Positions 1-5,527 of a stretch of DNA of 5,755 nt are shown piece after piece. Positions within the stretch are counted from its first letter, which is position 1, and each line of letters begins with the position of its first letter. Origin of the DNA: Nitrospinaceae bacterium (GTDB taxonomy: Bacteria; Nitrospinota; Nitrospinia; Nitrospinales; VA-1); the NCBI GenBank assembly GCA_029261435.1, contig JAJDBI010000170.1, forward strand, positions 1 through 5,755. The letters are read 5' to 3'. The translations under genes were made by a program, and so were the position numbers. The notes beneath the pieces are model-generated. The model was not told the DNA's origin. It saw only the letters and a list, made by a program, of their open reading frames with translations, and ran no database searches.

Positions 1-43
1 CATCATTTATCTTCATGCCCCGGAGGGTACTGGCAGCAATTGG

Positions 44-72
44 TTGTGATTCAGGGCAATTTTTGGTATAAA
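44..72 (+). promoter_or_regulatory. Sigma-70-type promoter with extended -10
   Basis: A -35 element TTGTGA (44-49) is followed by a 17-base spacer and a -10 element TATAAA (67-72). The -10 is preceded by TG plus one base (64-66), giving the extended -10 form TGGTATAAA. Spacing and both hexamers fit a housekeeping promoter. Transcription would start near 79-80, leaving a leader of about 33 bases before the small lysine-rich gene at 113. This is seen in the sequence; activity is inferred. Confidence 0.65.
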
Positions 73-112
73 GGTTGTTTTCCTAAACCCTTAAATACTG
101 GCGCGAATTATT

Positions 113-319
113 ATGGCAAACGTAGAAAAACTGCAGGAACACCTCAAAAATGCTAAGTCCAAGCTGGCTGAAGCCAAAGGAACCGAAGCTGAAGTCCGTA
201 AGCTGAAAAAGAAAACCAAGCGGTTGGCTAGAAAATCCAGCAAAATCACTGCCACCGAGAAAATGGCTGAGTTGAAAAAGAAGAAGAAAAAGGATCGTAA
301 AGCAGGTTCTTCGGACTAA
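113..319 (+). CDS. Small lysine-rich basic protein, function unknown
   Basis: This is a 68-residue protein that I do not recognise as a named family. It has 20 lysines and 4 arginines against 7 glutamates and 2 aspartates, so it is strongly basic. Residues 1-35 look like an amphipathic helix (VEKLQEHLKNAKSKLAEAK). Residues 30-41 hold a basic cluster (KLKKKTKRLARK), and a run of six lysines lies at about residues 54-59. It has no signal peptide, membrane segment or cysteine. The ATG at 113 is the only sensible start, but no Shine-Dalgarno sequence is visible before it. It has its own upstream promoter and a strong hairpin at its stop codon, so it appears to be a single-gene unit. The composition would suit binding to nucleic acid or the ribosome, as in other small basic bacterial proteins, but that is inference from charge alone. 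The A/AAG-rich stretch near 274-292 could be prone to slippage. Its small size and low complexity leave some doubt that it is a real gene. Confidence 0.7.
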   Translation: MANVEKLQEHLKNAKSKLAEAKGTEAEVRKLKKKTKRLARKSSKITATEKMAELKKKKKKDRKAGSSD

Positions 320-335
320 CCGGGCATCGCCCGGT
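319..335 (+). terminator. GC-rich hairpin at the end of the small basic gene
   Basis: ACCGGGC (319-325), loop ATC, GCCCGGT (329-335) form a perfect 7-bp stem. It begins on the last base of the TAA stop codon. The stem is strong, but it is followed by GGGCGTGATATTCTTT with no clean U-run. It may therefore be a weak or factor-assisted terminator, or a 3'-end stabiliser, rather than a canonical intrinsic terminator. Confidence 0.5.
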
Positions 336-367
336 GGGCGTGATATTCTTTCCTGGTATTCGTGAGC

Positions 368-396
368 TTGTCATATCTCTTTCGTTAAATTAATAC
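368..396 (+). promoter_or_regulatory. Weak candidate promoter for gatC-gatA
   Basis: TTGTCA (368-373) matches the -35 consensus at five of six positions. At 17 bases spacing the -10 position is TAATAC (391-396), which matches TATAAT poorly. It is the best candidate I find between the small basic gene and gatC, and it lies inside the 377-406 inverted repeat. If real, the gatC leader would be about 130 bases long. Confidence 0.25.
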
Positions 397-406
397 CCAG
401 AAAGAG
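377..406 (+). repeat. 7-bp inverted repeat in the gatC leader
   Basis: CTCTTTC (377-383) and GAAAGAG (400-406) are perfect inverted arms around a 16-base AT-rich loop. There is no following T-run, so it is not an intrinsic terminator. It overlaps the weak candidate gatC promoter, so it could be an operator or a leader hairpin. A second small hairpin, CGCG-ATAA-CGCG, lies at 449-460. No T-box core (UGGnACC-type) or other riboswitch that I know is visible in 336-533. Confidence 0.4.
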
Positions 407-523
407 TGGAGAACCCCGAAACCTGGATCGCCGCACAACTTCGCATTTCGCGATAACGCGCAGAGGAATTACACACAAAGCTTTCCCTAACCAGTGGATT
501 TATTTTTGTCGGCTTTAACAACT

Positions 524-527
524 GAGG
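524..527 (+). promoter_or_regulatory. Ribosome binding site deciding the gatC start
   Basis: GAGG at 524-527 lies 6 bases before the ATG at 534 but only 3 bases before the in-frame TTG at 531. The spacing favours the ATG, removing one residue from the longest reading frame. Confidence 0.7.
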
Positions 528-533
528 TACTTG

Positions 534-812
534 ATGTCTTTTGATATTGAACATATGGCCGTGCTGGCGCGATTAAAGTTGACTCCTGATGAGAAAGTAC
601 GTCTCTCGGGTCAGATGGGGACGATTCTCGAATACATAGAAAAACTCAGCGAACTCAACACCGAAGATGTGGAACCTACAGCACATGTGTTAGGACTCAA
701 CAACGTGTTCCGCGATGACGAGCCAACCGCAAAACCTCTCGCAGACCACAACCCGATATCTGAATCACCGGCACACAACAAAGGACATTACGAAGTCCCA
801 AAGATTATTTAA
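534..812 (+). CDS. gatC: Asp/Glu-tRNA(Asn/Gln) amidotransferase subunit C
   Basis: GatC is the small structural subunit of the GatCAB amidotransferase, which converts mischarged Glu-tRNA(Gln) and/or Asp-tRNA(Asn) to the correct amide form in the cytoplasm. The 92-residue product has the family's usual length (about 95). It opens with the helical motif IEHMAVLARLKLTPDE (residues 5-20), then has EYIEKLSELNTEDVEPTAHV (about 33-52), then NNVFRDDEP (about 56-64), and ends in the typical GHYEVPKII tail, which matches the GFFxVPKVI ending of the family. GatC carries no catalytic residues. In known structures it wraps around the GatA-GatB interface and stabilises GatA. The start is set by the GAGG at 524-527. 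gatA follows on the same strand 128 bases downstream, a looser spacing than the overlapping or near-contiguous arrangement common in gatCA(B) operons. Identification is secure. Confidence 0.96.
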   Translation: MSFDIEHMAVLARLKLTPDEKVRLSGQMGTILEYIEKLSELNTEDVEPTAHVLGLNNVFRDDEPTAKPLADHNPISESPAHNKGHYEVPKII

Positions 813-896
813 CCACCAGCCTGACACTGGACCCGGCTTACGATGGCTCTAGCTGGCTCGCAAACAGCTTGCATAATGTTCTCCAGTTAAGTTACC

Positions 897-910
897 CCCA
901 CTTATGTGGG
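897..910 (+). repeat. Short hairpin between gatC and gatA
   Basis: CCCAC (897-901), loop TTAT, GTGGG (906-910) form a 5-bp stem followed by TTTATTAATATAACAATTTTT. It sits 30 bases before the gatA ATG. It could be a weak attenuator, an mRNA processing site or chance. The stem is too short and the U-stretch too interrupted to call a terminator. Confidence 0.3.
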
Positions 911-940
911 TTTATTAATATAACAATTTTTAGATACTCC

Positions 941-2389
941 ATGCATCGCACAACCATCACGCAAGCCCGGGAACTTCTCCAAAATAAAAAGATCAGTTCC
1001 GTACAATTGACCGAGGCCATGTTCGCCCGCATCGATCAGGTGGAAGACAAGGTTCAGGCCTTCGTACATCTGACTCGAGAGAAAGCTCTGCAACAAGCGA
1101 AAGATGCCGATGCTCGCATCGCCGCAGGGGAAGAAGCACCGCTTCTGGGTATTCCCATTGCGCTGAAAGATTTAATCTGCACCGAAGGCAGTCGCACCAC
1201 CTGTTCGTCAAAGATTCTCGACCAGTTTGTTTCCCCCTATAACGCCACCGTTACCGAAAGGTTGAATAAGGCGGGAGCTGTGATCGTGGGCAAGACCAAT
1301 ATGGATGAGTTTGCCATGGGGTCTTCCAATGAAAACTCGCATTACCATCCTACCAAGAATCCCTGGGATCTGGACCGGGTACCAGGCGGTTCCAGCGGAG
1401 GTTCTTCTGCCGCCGTTTCGGCGCACGAATGCGTGGCCGCACTCGGCAGTGACACCGGCGGATCCATCCGCCAGCCAGCCAGCTTTTGTGGCGTGACCGG
1501 ATTGAAGCCTACCTATGGTCGAGTATCAAGGTTTGGACTGGTGGCTTTTGCCTCTTCCCTTGACCAGATCGGACCCTTGACAAAAACCGTTGCCGATGCA
1601 GCTACTATGATGAACGTGATCGGCGGTAAAGACCCACGCGACTCCACCTCTGCCGATGTCGCCCTCCCCGATTTCACCCGGGCATTGCAAAAAGATGTGA
1701 AGGGCATGAAGCTTGGTATTCCCAGGGAATATTTCAGCGGAGGCATCAACCCAGCGGTAGAAAAAGCCGTGCAGGAAAGCATCCGCACACTTGAGTCTCT
1801 GGGGATGCAGACGGTGGAAGTTTCTCTGCCCCATCTCGACTATGCCGTTGCGGCCTACTACATCATCGCCTGCGCCGAGGCCAGCACCAACCTGTCGCGT
1901 TATGATGGTGTCAAATATGGTTATCGCACAGAAAAGTCTGACAGCCTCGTCAATATGTATGAAAACACCCGCGAGGAAGGTTTCGGCGAAGAGGTTAAAC
2001 GACGAATTATTCTTGGAACCTTCGTGCTCAGTTCCGGCTACTACGATGCCTATTATTTGAAAGGGCAGAAAGTGCGGACATTGATCAAACAAGATTTTGA
2101 AAACGCGCTGGAACAATGCGATGTCATTGCCTCACCCGTCACCCCCTACCCCGCATTCAAACTCGGGGAAAAGCTGGATGATCCGTTGCAGATGTATTTG
2201 GCCGACATCTATACCATTTCTGCTAATCTCGCTGGAATACCGGCAATGTCCATCCCCTGCGGTTTTGCCGAAGGCCTCCCGGTCGGATTACAGTTGATGG
2301 GCAAACATTTTGATGAATCCAGCCTCATCACAGTCGGCCACAAATTCCAGCAGACCACAGATTTTCATTCCCAGGAAGCCCCCCTTTAG
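941..2389 (+). CDS. gatA: Asp/Glu-tRNA(Asn/Gln) amidotransferase subunit A (glutamine amidase)
   Basis: GatA hydrolyses glutamine and supplies ammonia to the GatB active site, where the mischarged tRNA is amidated. The 482-residue product matches the usual length of about 485. The amidase-signature Ser-cisSer-Lys triad is intact: Lys76 in IPIALKD, Ser151 in VPGGSSGGSS, and Ser175 in LGSDTGGSIRQPA. These positions align with K79, S154 and S178 of the Staphylococcus aureus enzyme. Downstream family blocks are complete: TGLKPTYGRVSRFGLVAFAS (187-206), SSLDQIGP (205-212), EEVKRRIILGTF (350-361), SGYYDAYYLKGQKVRTLIKQ (365-384) and NLAGIPAMSIPCG (429-441). By alignment, Arg355 and Asp422 correspond to the glutamine-contacting residues of the S. 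aureus protein. The frame is open back to a TTG at 869, but similarity starts at MHRTTITQARELL, so the ATG at 941 is chosen. No Shine-Dalgarno sequence precedes it. gatB is not downstream in this window, so it must lie elsewhere. Confidence 0.98.
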   Translation: MHRTTITQARELLQNKKISSVQLTEAMFARIDQVEDKVQAFVHLTREKALQQAKDADARIAAGEEAPLLGIPIALKDLICTEGSRTTCSSKILDQFVSPYNATVTERLNKAGAVIVGKTNMDEFAMGSSNENSHYHPTKNPWDLDRVPGGSSGGSSAAVSAHECVAALGSDTGGSIRQPASFCGVTGLKPTYGRVSRFGLVAFASSLDQIGPLTKTVADAATMMNVIGGKDPRDSTSADVALPDFTRALQKDVKGMKLGIPREYFSGGINPAVEKAVQESIRTLESLGMQTVEVSLPHLDYAVAAYYIIACAEASTNLSRYDGVKYGYRTEKSDSLVNMYENTREEGFGEEVKRRIILGTFVLSSGYYDAYYLKGQKVRTLIKQDFENALEQCDVIASPVTPYPAFKLGEKLDDPLQMYLADIYTISANLAGIPAMSIPCGFAEGLPVGLQLMGKHFDESSLITVGHKFQQTTDFHSQEAPL

Positions 2390-2556
2390 CCCTCCACTCT
2401 CCGCATGTAAAAATTTATTATCACTTGATCTCTGGATCGAGAGAAGAACTCTCTTCAATCGAAACAAGTTCATAGAGATATAGTCACAAGAATGTCAAAA
2501 AACTCGAATAACTCCTGAATTAACCCCAATCAAGCAAAAAACAGCTCGCTTTTTTT

Positions 2557-2577
2557 GTGATTTTACCCCAAAATCAC
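2557..2577. promoter_or_regulatory. 21-bp palindrome, candidate enhancer-binding activator site
   Basis: GTGATTTT (2557-2564) and AAAATCAC (2570-2577) are perfect 8-bp inverted arms around ACCCC. It directly follows a run of seven Ts (2550-2556) and is followed by Cs, so it does not look like a terminator in either direction. Its centre lies about 198 bases upstream of the start site predicted from the sigma-54 element. That distance is typical for upstream activator sites of NtrC-family proteins. The palindrome is seen; its role is inferred. Confidence 0.45.
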
Positions 2578-2592
2578 CCCCCTGCTCCAATA

Positions 2593-2641
2593 AAAGGTAG
2601 CCAGGCCAAAATATGTAAATGTTTATATACACTCTACCTTT
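2593..2641. repeat. Widely spaced 8-bp inverted repeat
   Basis: AAAGGTAG (2593-2600) and CTACCTTT (2634-2641) are perfect inverted arms separated by 33 AT-rich bases. The interior holds a smaller imperfect fold around ATATGTAAATGTTTATAT. It lies between the 21-bp palindrome and the sigma-54 promoter, so it could be a second protein site or a cruciform-prone element. Confidence 0.35.
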
Positions 2642-2675
2642 GCAACGCAGTAGTTTCTTTACAATGCTCGCATTC

Positions 2676-2694
2676 ATGTATGGGTAAAATACAT
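2676..2694. repeat. 6-bp inverted repeat ATGTAT-N7-ATACAT
   Basis: ATGTAT (2676-2681) and ATACAT (2689-2694) flank GGGTAAA. Neighbouring smaller inverted repeats are AATGC-TC-GCATT (2663-2674) and AATAC-AAAC-GTATT (2712-2725). A consensus -10 hexamer TATAAT occurs at 2694-2699, but no matching -35 element stands at the right distance. In such AT-rich DNA each of these could be chance. Confidence 0.3.
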
Positions 2695-2736
2695 ATAATG
2701 TCCAATAAAACAATACAAACGTATTAAAAATACTTA

Positions 2737-2754
2737 CTTGGCACAAACATTGCT
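2737..2754 (+). promoter_or_regulatory. Sigma-54 (RpoN) -24/-12 promoter for the chemoreceptor gene
   Basis: CTTGGCACAAACATTGCT matches the sigma-54 consensus YTGGCACGNNNNTTGCW at every specified position but one (A instead of G after TGGCAC). The invariant GG (2740-2741) and GC (2752-2753) are separated by exactly 10 bases, as required. Transcription would start near 2765, giving a leader of about 165 bases. Sigma-54 promoters need an AAA+ enhancer-binding activator, so the chemoreceptor gene is predicted to be expressed conditionally. Confidence 0.75.
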
Positions 2755-2867
2755 CTATATTTATTGAAAAGACATCATGAATTGAAGGGTAGACTGAAGT
2801 TGATTATACAGACATAAACTGTTAATCTTAATAAGGCAATCCCAACAGAAACTAACATGCTTTCATT

Positions 2868-2897
2868 TTGCATTACGGATATTATTTTACATATAAA
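2868..2897 (+). promoter_or_regulatory. Weak candidate second (sigma-70) promoter for the chemoreceptor gene
   Basis: TTGCAT (2868-2873), an 18-base spacer and TATAAA (2892-2897) could form a proximal housekeeping promoter with a leader of about 27 bases. Only three of six -35 bases match and the area is very AT-rich, so chance is likely. It is listed because it would make expression partly independent of sigma-54. Confidence 0.25.
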
Positions 2898-2930
2898 TTA
2901 TAAATTAAACATGACATTGGGGAGAGGCAA

Positions 2931-5420
2931 ATGGATTTCATAAATAACTTGTCAGTAAAACAAAAGGTTTATGGCGCAATCACGGTATTGCTTCTTGTGA
3001 TTGTGGTATCAGCGGCAATGATTTTCAGTTCAATAACCTCTTCAAGAGAAAGTCTGGAAACTTATAATGCTTTGGGGCGACAGAGGATGCTTTCACAGGC
3101 GATGGGCAAGGCCGGTATGGGCTATGCAATGGCAAAAGGCCGAAAAAAGACTATTGAACAACAAGTAACTGATCTAGACAGATACATTACAAAAATGCGT
3201 GGGACCTATACCAAATCAATCATTGGCACAGCCAAGAAGTCCGGACTGGCCATCAGCATGGATCCTGCCAATGAACCTCACCCGGCTGTTCCGTTTCCCG
3301 CCTCCTTCACTCGTATGACCAATGAGAAGTTTGGCAAGGGAAGAGATTTTGGAATCGACATCATTTCTGACGACCCCATCAACCCGGAACAAGGACTAAA
3401 AACTGACTTGGACAAGGAAGCGAACACATTCTTGAAATCAAACCCTGACAAGGTTTTTAACAAAGTTTATGAAGAAAACGGGAAGCTCTATATTGGATTG
3501 TATACTGCTGATAAAGCCACAGTACAGGTCTGTGCATCCTGCCATACAGCCATGAAAAATGGCAAACCCTTCAAAATTGGAGATGTTCTGGGTATCCGCT
3601 CCTTCAAGCTGGTCTTTTCTGATGATATTGGGCTTGGTAAAGCAGAGCTCAACGCAACGGTGGATGAATATGACGCCGCCAAAAAGATTTTTTCTGAAAC
3701 CTTGACTGCCGTGCAAAGAGGCGGAAAATATCCCGTTGACCTCAAGATGACAAAGTTCCGTGAGGTTGAAGCAGCAGCAGACCCAACTACGCAGGATAAG
3801 ATCCAGATTGTGGCAAAACAGTTCAAGAACTATACAGGAGCCGTTGACACTCTCATCAACGCTGAAGTCAACTCCATTCCTTTCAGGAAAGCACAGTTAG
3901 AAATTTTAACGGGTTCCAACAAGTTAAGAAAAGTGAGTAATGATCTGGTCGCAGTATGGGGACATAAAGTGCAGATGGAACAGGACAATATTCAGAATCT
4001 GGTCACCATGTCGGGTTTGTTGAGTCTGGTGATTTTGGTAGGAATTTCCCTGTTCATAGGAAAATCTGTCATTCAACCCGTTATCAATATCTCCAGGTCA
4101 TTGGCAGGAACGTCGAGGGGAGATTTGCATCAGGATCAGCTTCCGGTGACCTCAAATGATGAAATCGGAGTTTTGAGTCAGTCCAGCAATTTATTGATGC
4201 AGAGATTACAGTCTTTCATTGGCTCATCGAAAGACATTTTGTCTGGAAACCTCACAACAAATATTTCCAGTCAGGAGGGAGATTTTAAAGTTTCCTTAGA
4301 AGATATGCTGTCCCAGTCGAAAGCTAAGCTGGCAACAGAAGAAGAAGTAGCACGAACAGCGAAAGAGCAGGAAGCTCTCAAACAGGCACAGACCGAAAAG
4401 GAAAGAAAGGATATTGAGGAAAAAGCCAATCAAGAGCGAGAACAAGCTGAAAAAGATCAGAAACAGGCTCAGGAGTTGCAAAGCAAGGTGAACTCTATCC
4501 TCGAAGTGGTCAGCAGTGCTGCCGAGGGCAACCTCACTTCTGAAGTGACCGTATCGGGAACAGATGCTATCGGGCAACTGGGCGAAGGGTTGAAAAAGTT
4601 TTTCACCGGCTTGCGCACCGACATCGGCAACATTGGCAGAAATGCGGAATCGGTAAGTGCTGCTGCAGAGGAGCTCACCGCCACCAGCACAACCATGTCT
4701 GCCAACGCTGAAGAGACTTCCGCCCAGGCCGGTGTGGTCGCCGCCGCCAGTGAGGAGGTCGGCAAAAACGTCCAGACTGTCGCGACAGGTTCGGAGGAAA
4801 TGACAGCAAGCATCAGTGAAATTTCAAACAATGCGACTCAAGCGGCTTCGGTCTCGAATGAAGCTGTAGAAATCGCCAAAAGAACCAATGACACCATCAC
4901 CGCTCTGGGCGAAAGCTCACAAGAGATCGGTGAAGTGGTAAAAGTGATCACCTCGATCGCCGAACAAACCAATCTTCTGGCCTTGAACGCAACGATTGAA
5001 GCGGCACGAGCCGGTGAGGCAGGCAAAGGTTTTGCGGTAGTAGCCAATGAAGTTAAAGAACTGGCCAACCAGACCGCGAAAGCCACCGAGGAAATCAGTG
5101 GAAAGGTACAAACCATTCAGTCTAGTACGGGTAGTGCCGTGCAGGCGATTGAAGAAATCAGTAATGTCATTAATAGAATCAATGACATTTCCAATACCAT
5201 CGCCAGTGCTGTGGAAGAACAAAGCGCAACCACGAATGAAATGTCGCGCAATGTTGCAGAAGCTGCAAAAGGAGTGGGTGAAATTGCCGAAAACATTTCA
5301 GGAGTCTCAACAGCAGCAGGAGAAACGACGCAGGGCTCCAGTCAGACCAGAGATGCTGCAAACGAGCTTTCAAAACTCGCCGTTGACCTGCAGGGCCTTG
5401 TGACTAAGTTTAAAATCTGA
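2931..5420 (+). CDS. Heme-c methyl-accepting chemotaxis protein (PilJ-type box, DUF3365/Tll0287-like sensor, HAMP, MCP signal domain)
   Basis: This 829-residue transmembrane chemoreceptor should signal to CheA/CheW and on to CheY. A membrane segment at about residues 12-33 and another at 355-376 bound an extracytoplasmic sensor of about 320 residues. The sensor starts with a PilJ/NarX-type box (ALGRQRMLSQAMGKAG, 47-62). It then has blocks typical of DUF3365/Tll0287-like domains: PASFTR (123-128), the IISDDPINPEQG area (144-155) and LYIGLYTADKATVQVCASCH (186-205). CASCH (201-205) is a single c-type heme attachment site. HAMP follows at about 377-430, a HAMP-like half at 431-465, a Lys/Glu/Gln-rich coiled coil at 462-519 and another HAMP-like module at 520-567. 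The signalling hairpin tip is intact (EQTNLLALNATIEAARAGE, 678-696). Perfect methylation-type motifs surround E580/E581, E594/E595 and E762/E763. There is no C-terminal CheR-tethering pentapeptide. GGGGAG at 2919-2924, 6 bases before the ATG, is a good ribosome site. The ligand is not determinable here; redox, small gases or nitrate/nitrite are the likely options. Confidence 0.93.
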   Translation: MDFINNLSVKQKVYGAITVLLLVIVVSAAMIFSSITSSRESLETYNALGRQRMLSQAMGKAGMGYAMAKGRKKTIEQQVTDLDRYITKMRGTYTKSIIGTAKKSGLAISMDPANEPHPAVPFPASFTRMTNEKFGKGRDFGIDIISDDPINPEQGLKTDLDKEANTFLKSNPDKVFNKVYEENGKLYIGLYTADKATVQVCASCHTAMKNGKPFKIGDVLGIRSFKLVFSDDIGLGKAELNATVDEYDAAKKIFSETLTAVQRGGKYPVDLKMTKFREVEAAADPTTQDKIQIVAKQFKNYTGAVDTLINAEVNSIPFRKAQLEILTGSNKLRKVSNDLVAVWGHKVQMEQDNIQNLVTMSGLLSLVILVGISLFIGKSVIQPVINISRSLAGTSRGDLHQDQLPVTSNDEIGVLSQSSNLLMQRLQSFIGSSKDILSGNLTTNISSQEGDFKVSLEDMLSQSKAKLATEEEVARTAKEQEALKQAQTEKERKDIEEKANQEREQAEKDQKQAQELQSKVNSILEVVSSAAEGNLTSEVTVSGTDAIGQLGEGLKKFFTGLRTDIGNIGRNAESVSAAAEELTATSTTMSANAEETSAQAGVVAAASEEVGKNVQTVATGSEEMTASISEISNNATQAASVSNEAVEIAKRTNDTITALGESSQEIGEVVKVITSIAEQTNLLALNATIEAARAGEAGKGFAVVANEVKELANQTAKATEEISGKVQTIQSSTGSAVQAIEEISNVINRINDISNTIASAVEEQSATTNEMSRNVAEAAKGVGEIAENISGVSTAAGETTQGSSQTRDAANELSKLAVDLQGLVTKFKI

Positions 5421-5448
5421 AGCTCTGAAAAATCTAAAAAAAAATGAG

Positions 5449-5477
5449 AAGCCCCTGCCTTTCGGCGGGGGTTTTTT
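5449..5477 (+). terminator. Intrinsic terminator of the chemoreceptor gene
   Basis: CCCCTGCC (5452-5459), loop TTTC, GGCGGGGG (5464-5471) form an 8-bp GC-rich stem with one G-U pair. It is extended by A-T pairs and followed at once by six Ts (5472-5477). It lies 28 bases after the stop codon. On the opposite strand the stem has a GAAA loop with one C-A mismatch and a T9 tract beginning 7 bases later (complement of 5436-5444), so weak activity in both directions is possible. Confidence 0.93.
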
Positions 5478-5527
5478 ATTGTACAAACATTCTTCTATCA
5501 AACTCACCGCCATTGATTTTTTTAGCT

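Larger units (their letters stand above)
2390..2930. other. 541-base AT-rich intergenic control region
   Basis: No convincing gene lies here. The first part (2390-2530) contains a small stem-loop just after gatA: GAGAG-AAGAA-CTCTC at 2439-2453, alternatively GAAGA-ACTC-TCTTC at 2443-2456. It lacks a U-run, so gatA has no clear intrinsic terminator. From 2531 onward the stretch is rich in inverted repeats and ends in a sigma-54-type promoter, a leader of about 165 bases and the chemoreceptor start. The minus-strand open frame 2495-2746 (83 residues) overlaps these elements and resembles no protein I know, so I treat it as chance. Confidence 0.6.

Noticed and set aside
400..420. T-box-like string GAGTGGAGAACCCCG in the gatC leader
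   Set aside because: The T-box core UGGnACC is not present; the spacing between UGG and ACC is wrong and no specifier stem is evident.
531..533. TTG start for GatC directly before the ATG
   Set aside because: The GAGG ribosome site would be only 3 bases from the TTG but 6 bases from the ATG, and ATG is the stronger codon.
869..940. N-terminal extension of GatA from a TTG at 869
   Set aside because: The 24 extra residues do not resemble GatA, TTG is a weaker start, and family similarity begins exactly at the ATG at 941.
1526..2116. Minus-strand 196-residue open frame inside gatA
   Set aside because: It lies fully antisense to a clear, conserved gatA and is a shadow of its codon use.
2531..2557. 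Intrinsic terminator for gatA around CAAAAAACAGCTCGCTTTTTTTG
   Set aside because: The stem would be mainly A-T pairs with a 2-base gap between AGC and GCT, so it is not a stable GC hairpin followed by a U-run.
2495..2746. Minus-strand 83-residue open frame in the intergenic region
   Set aside because: It has an AT-rich chance composition, resembles no family, begins inside the sigma-54 promoter and runs across several palindromes.
2755..2930. Riboswitch in the 165-base chemoreceptor leader
   Set aside because: I see no c-di-GMP (GEMM) or other known aptamer core, only AT-rich sequence and a short CTGTT/AACAG pair.
4469..4831. Minus-strand 120-residue open frame inside the chemoreceptor
   Set aside because: It is a shadow of the repetitive Ala/Ser/Glu-rich signalling helices and has no independent signals.
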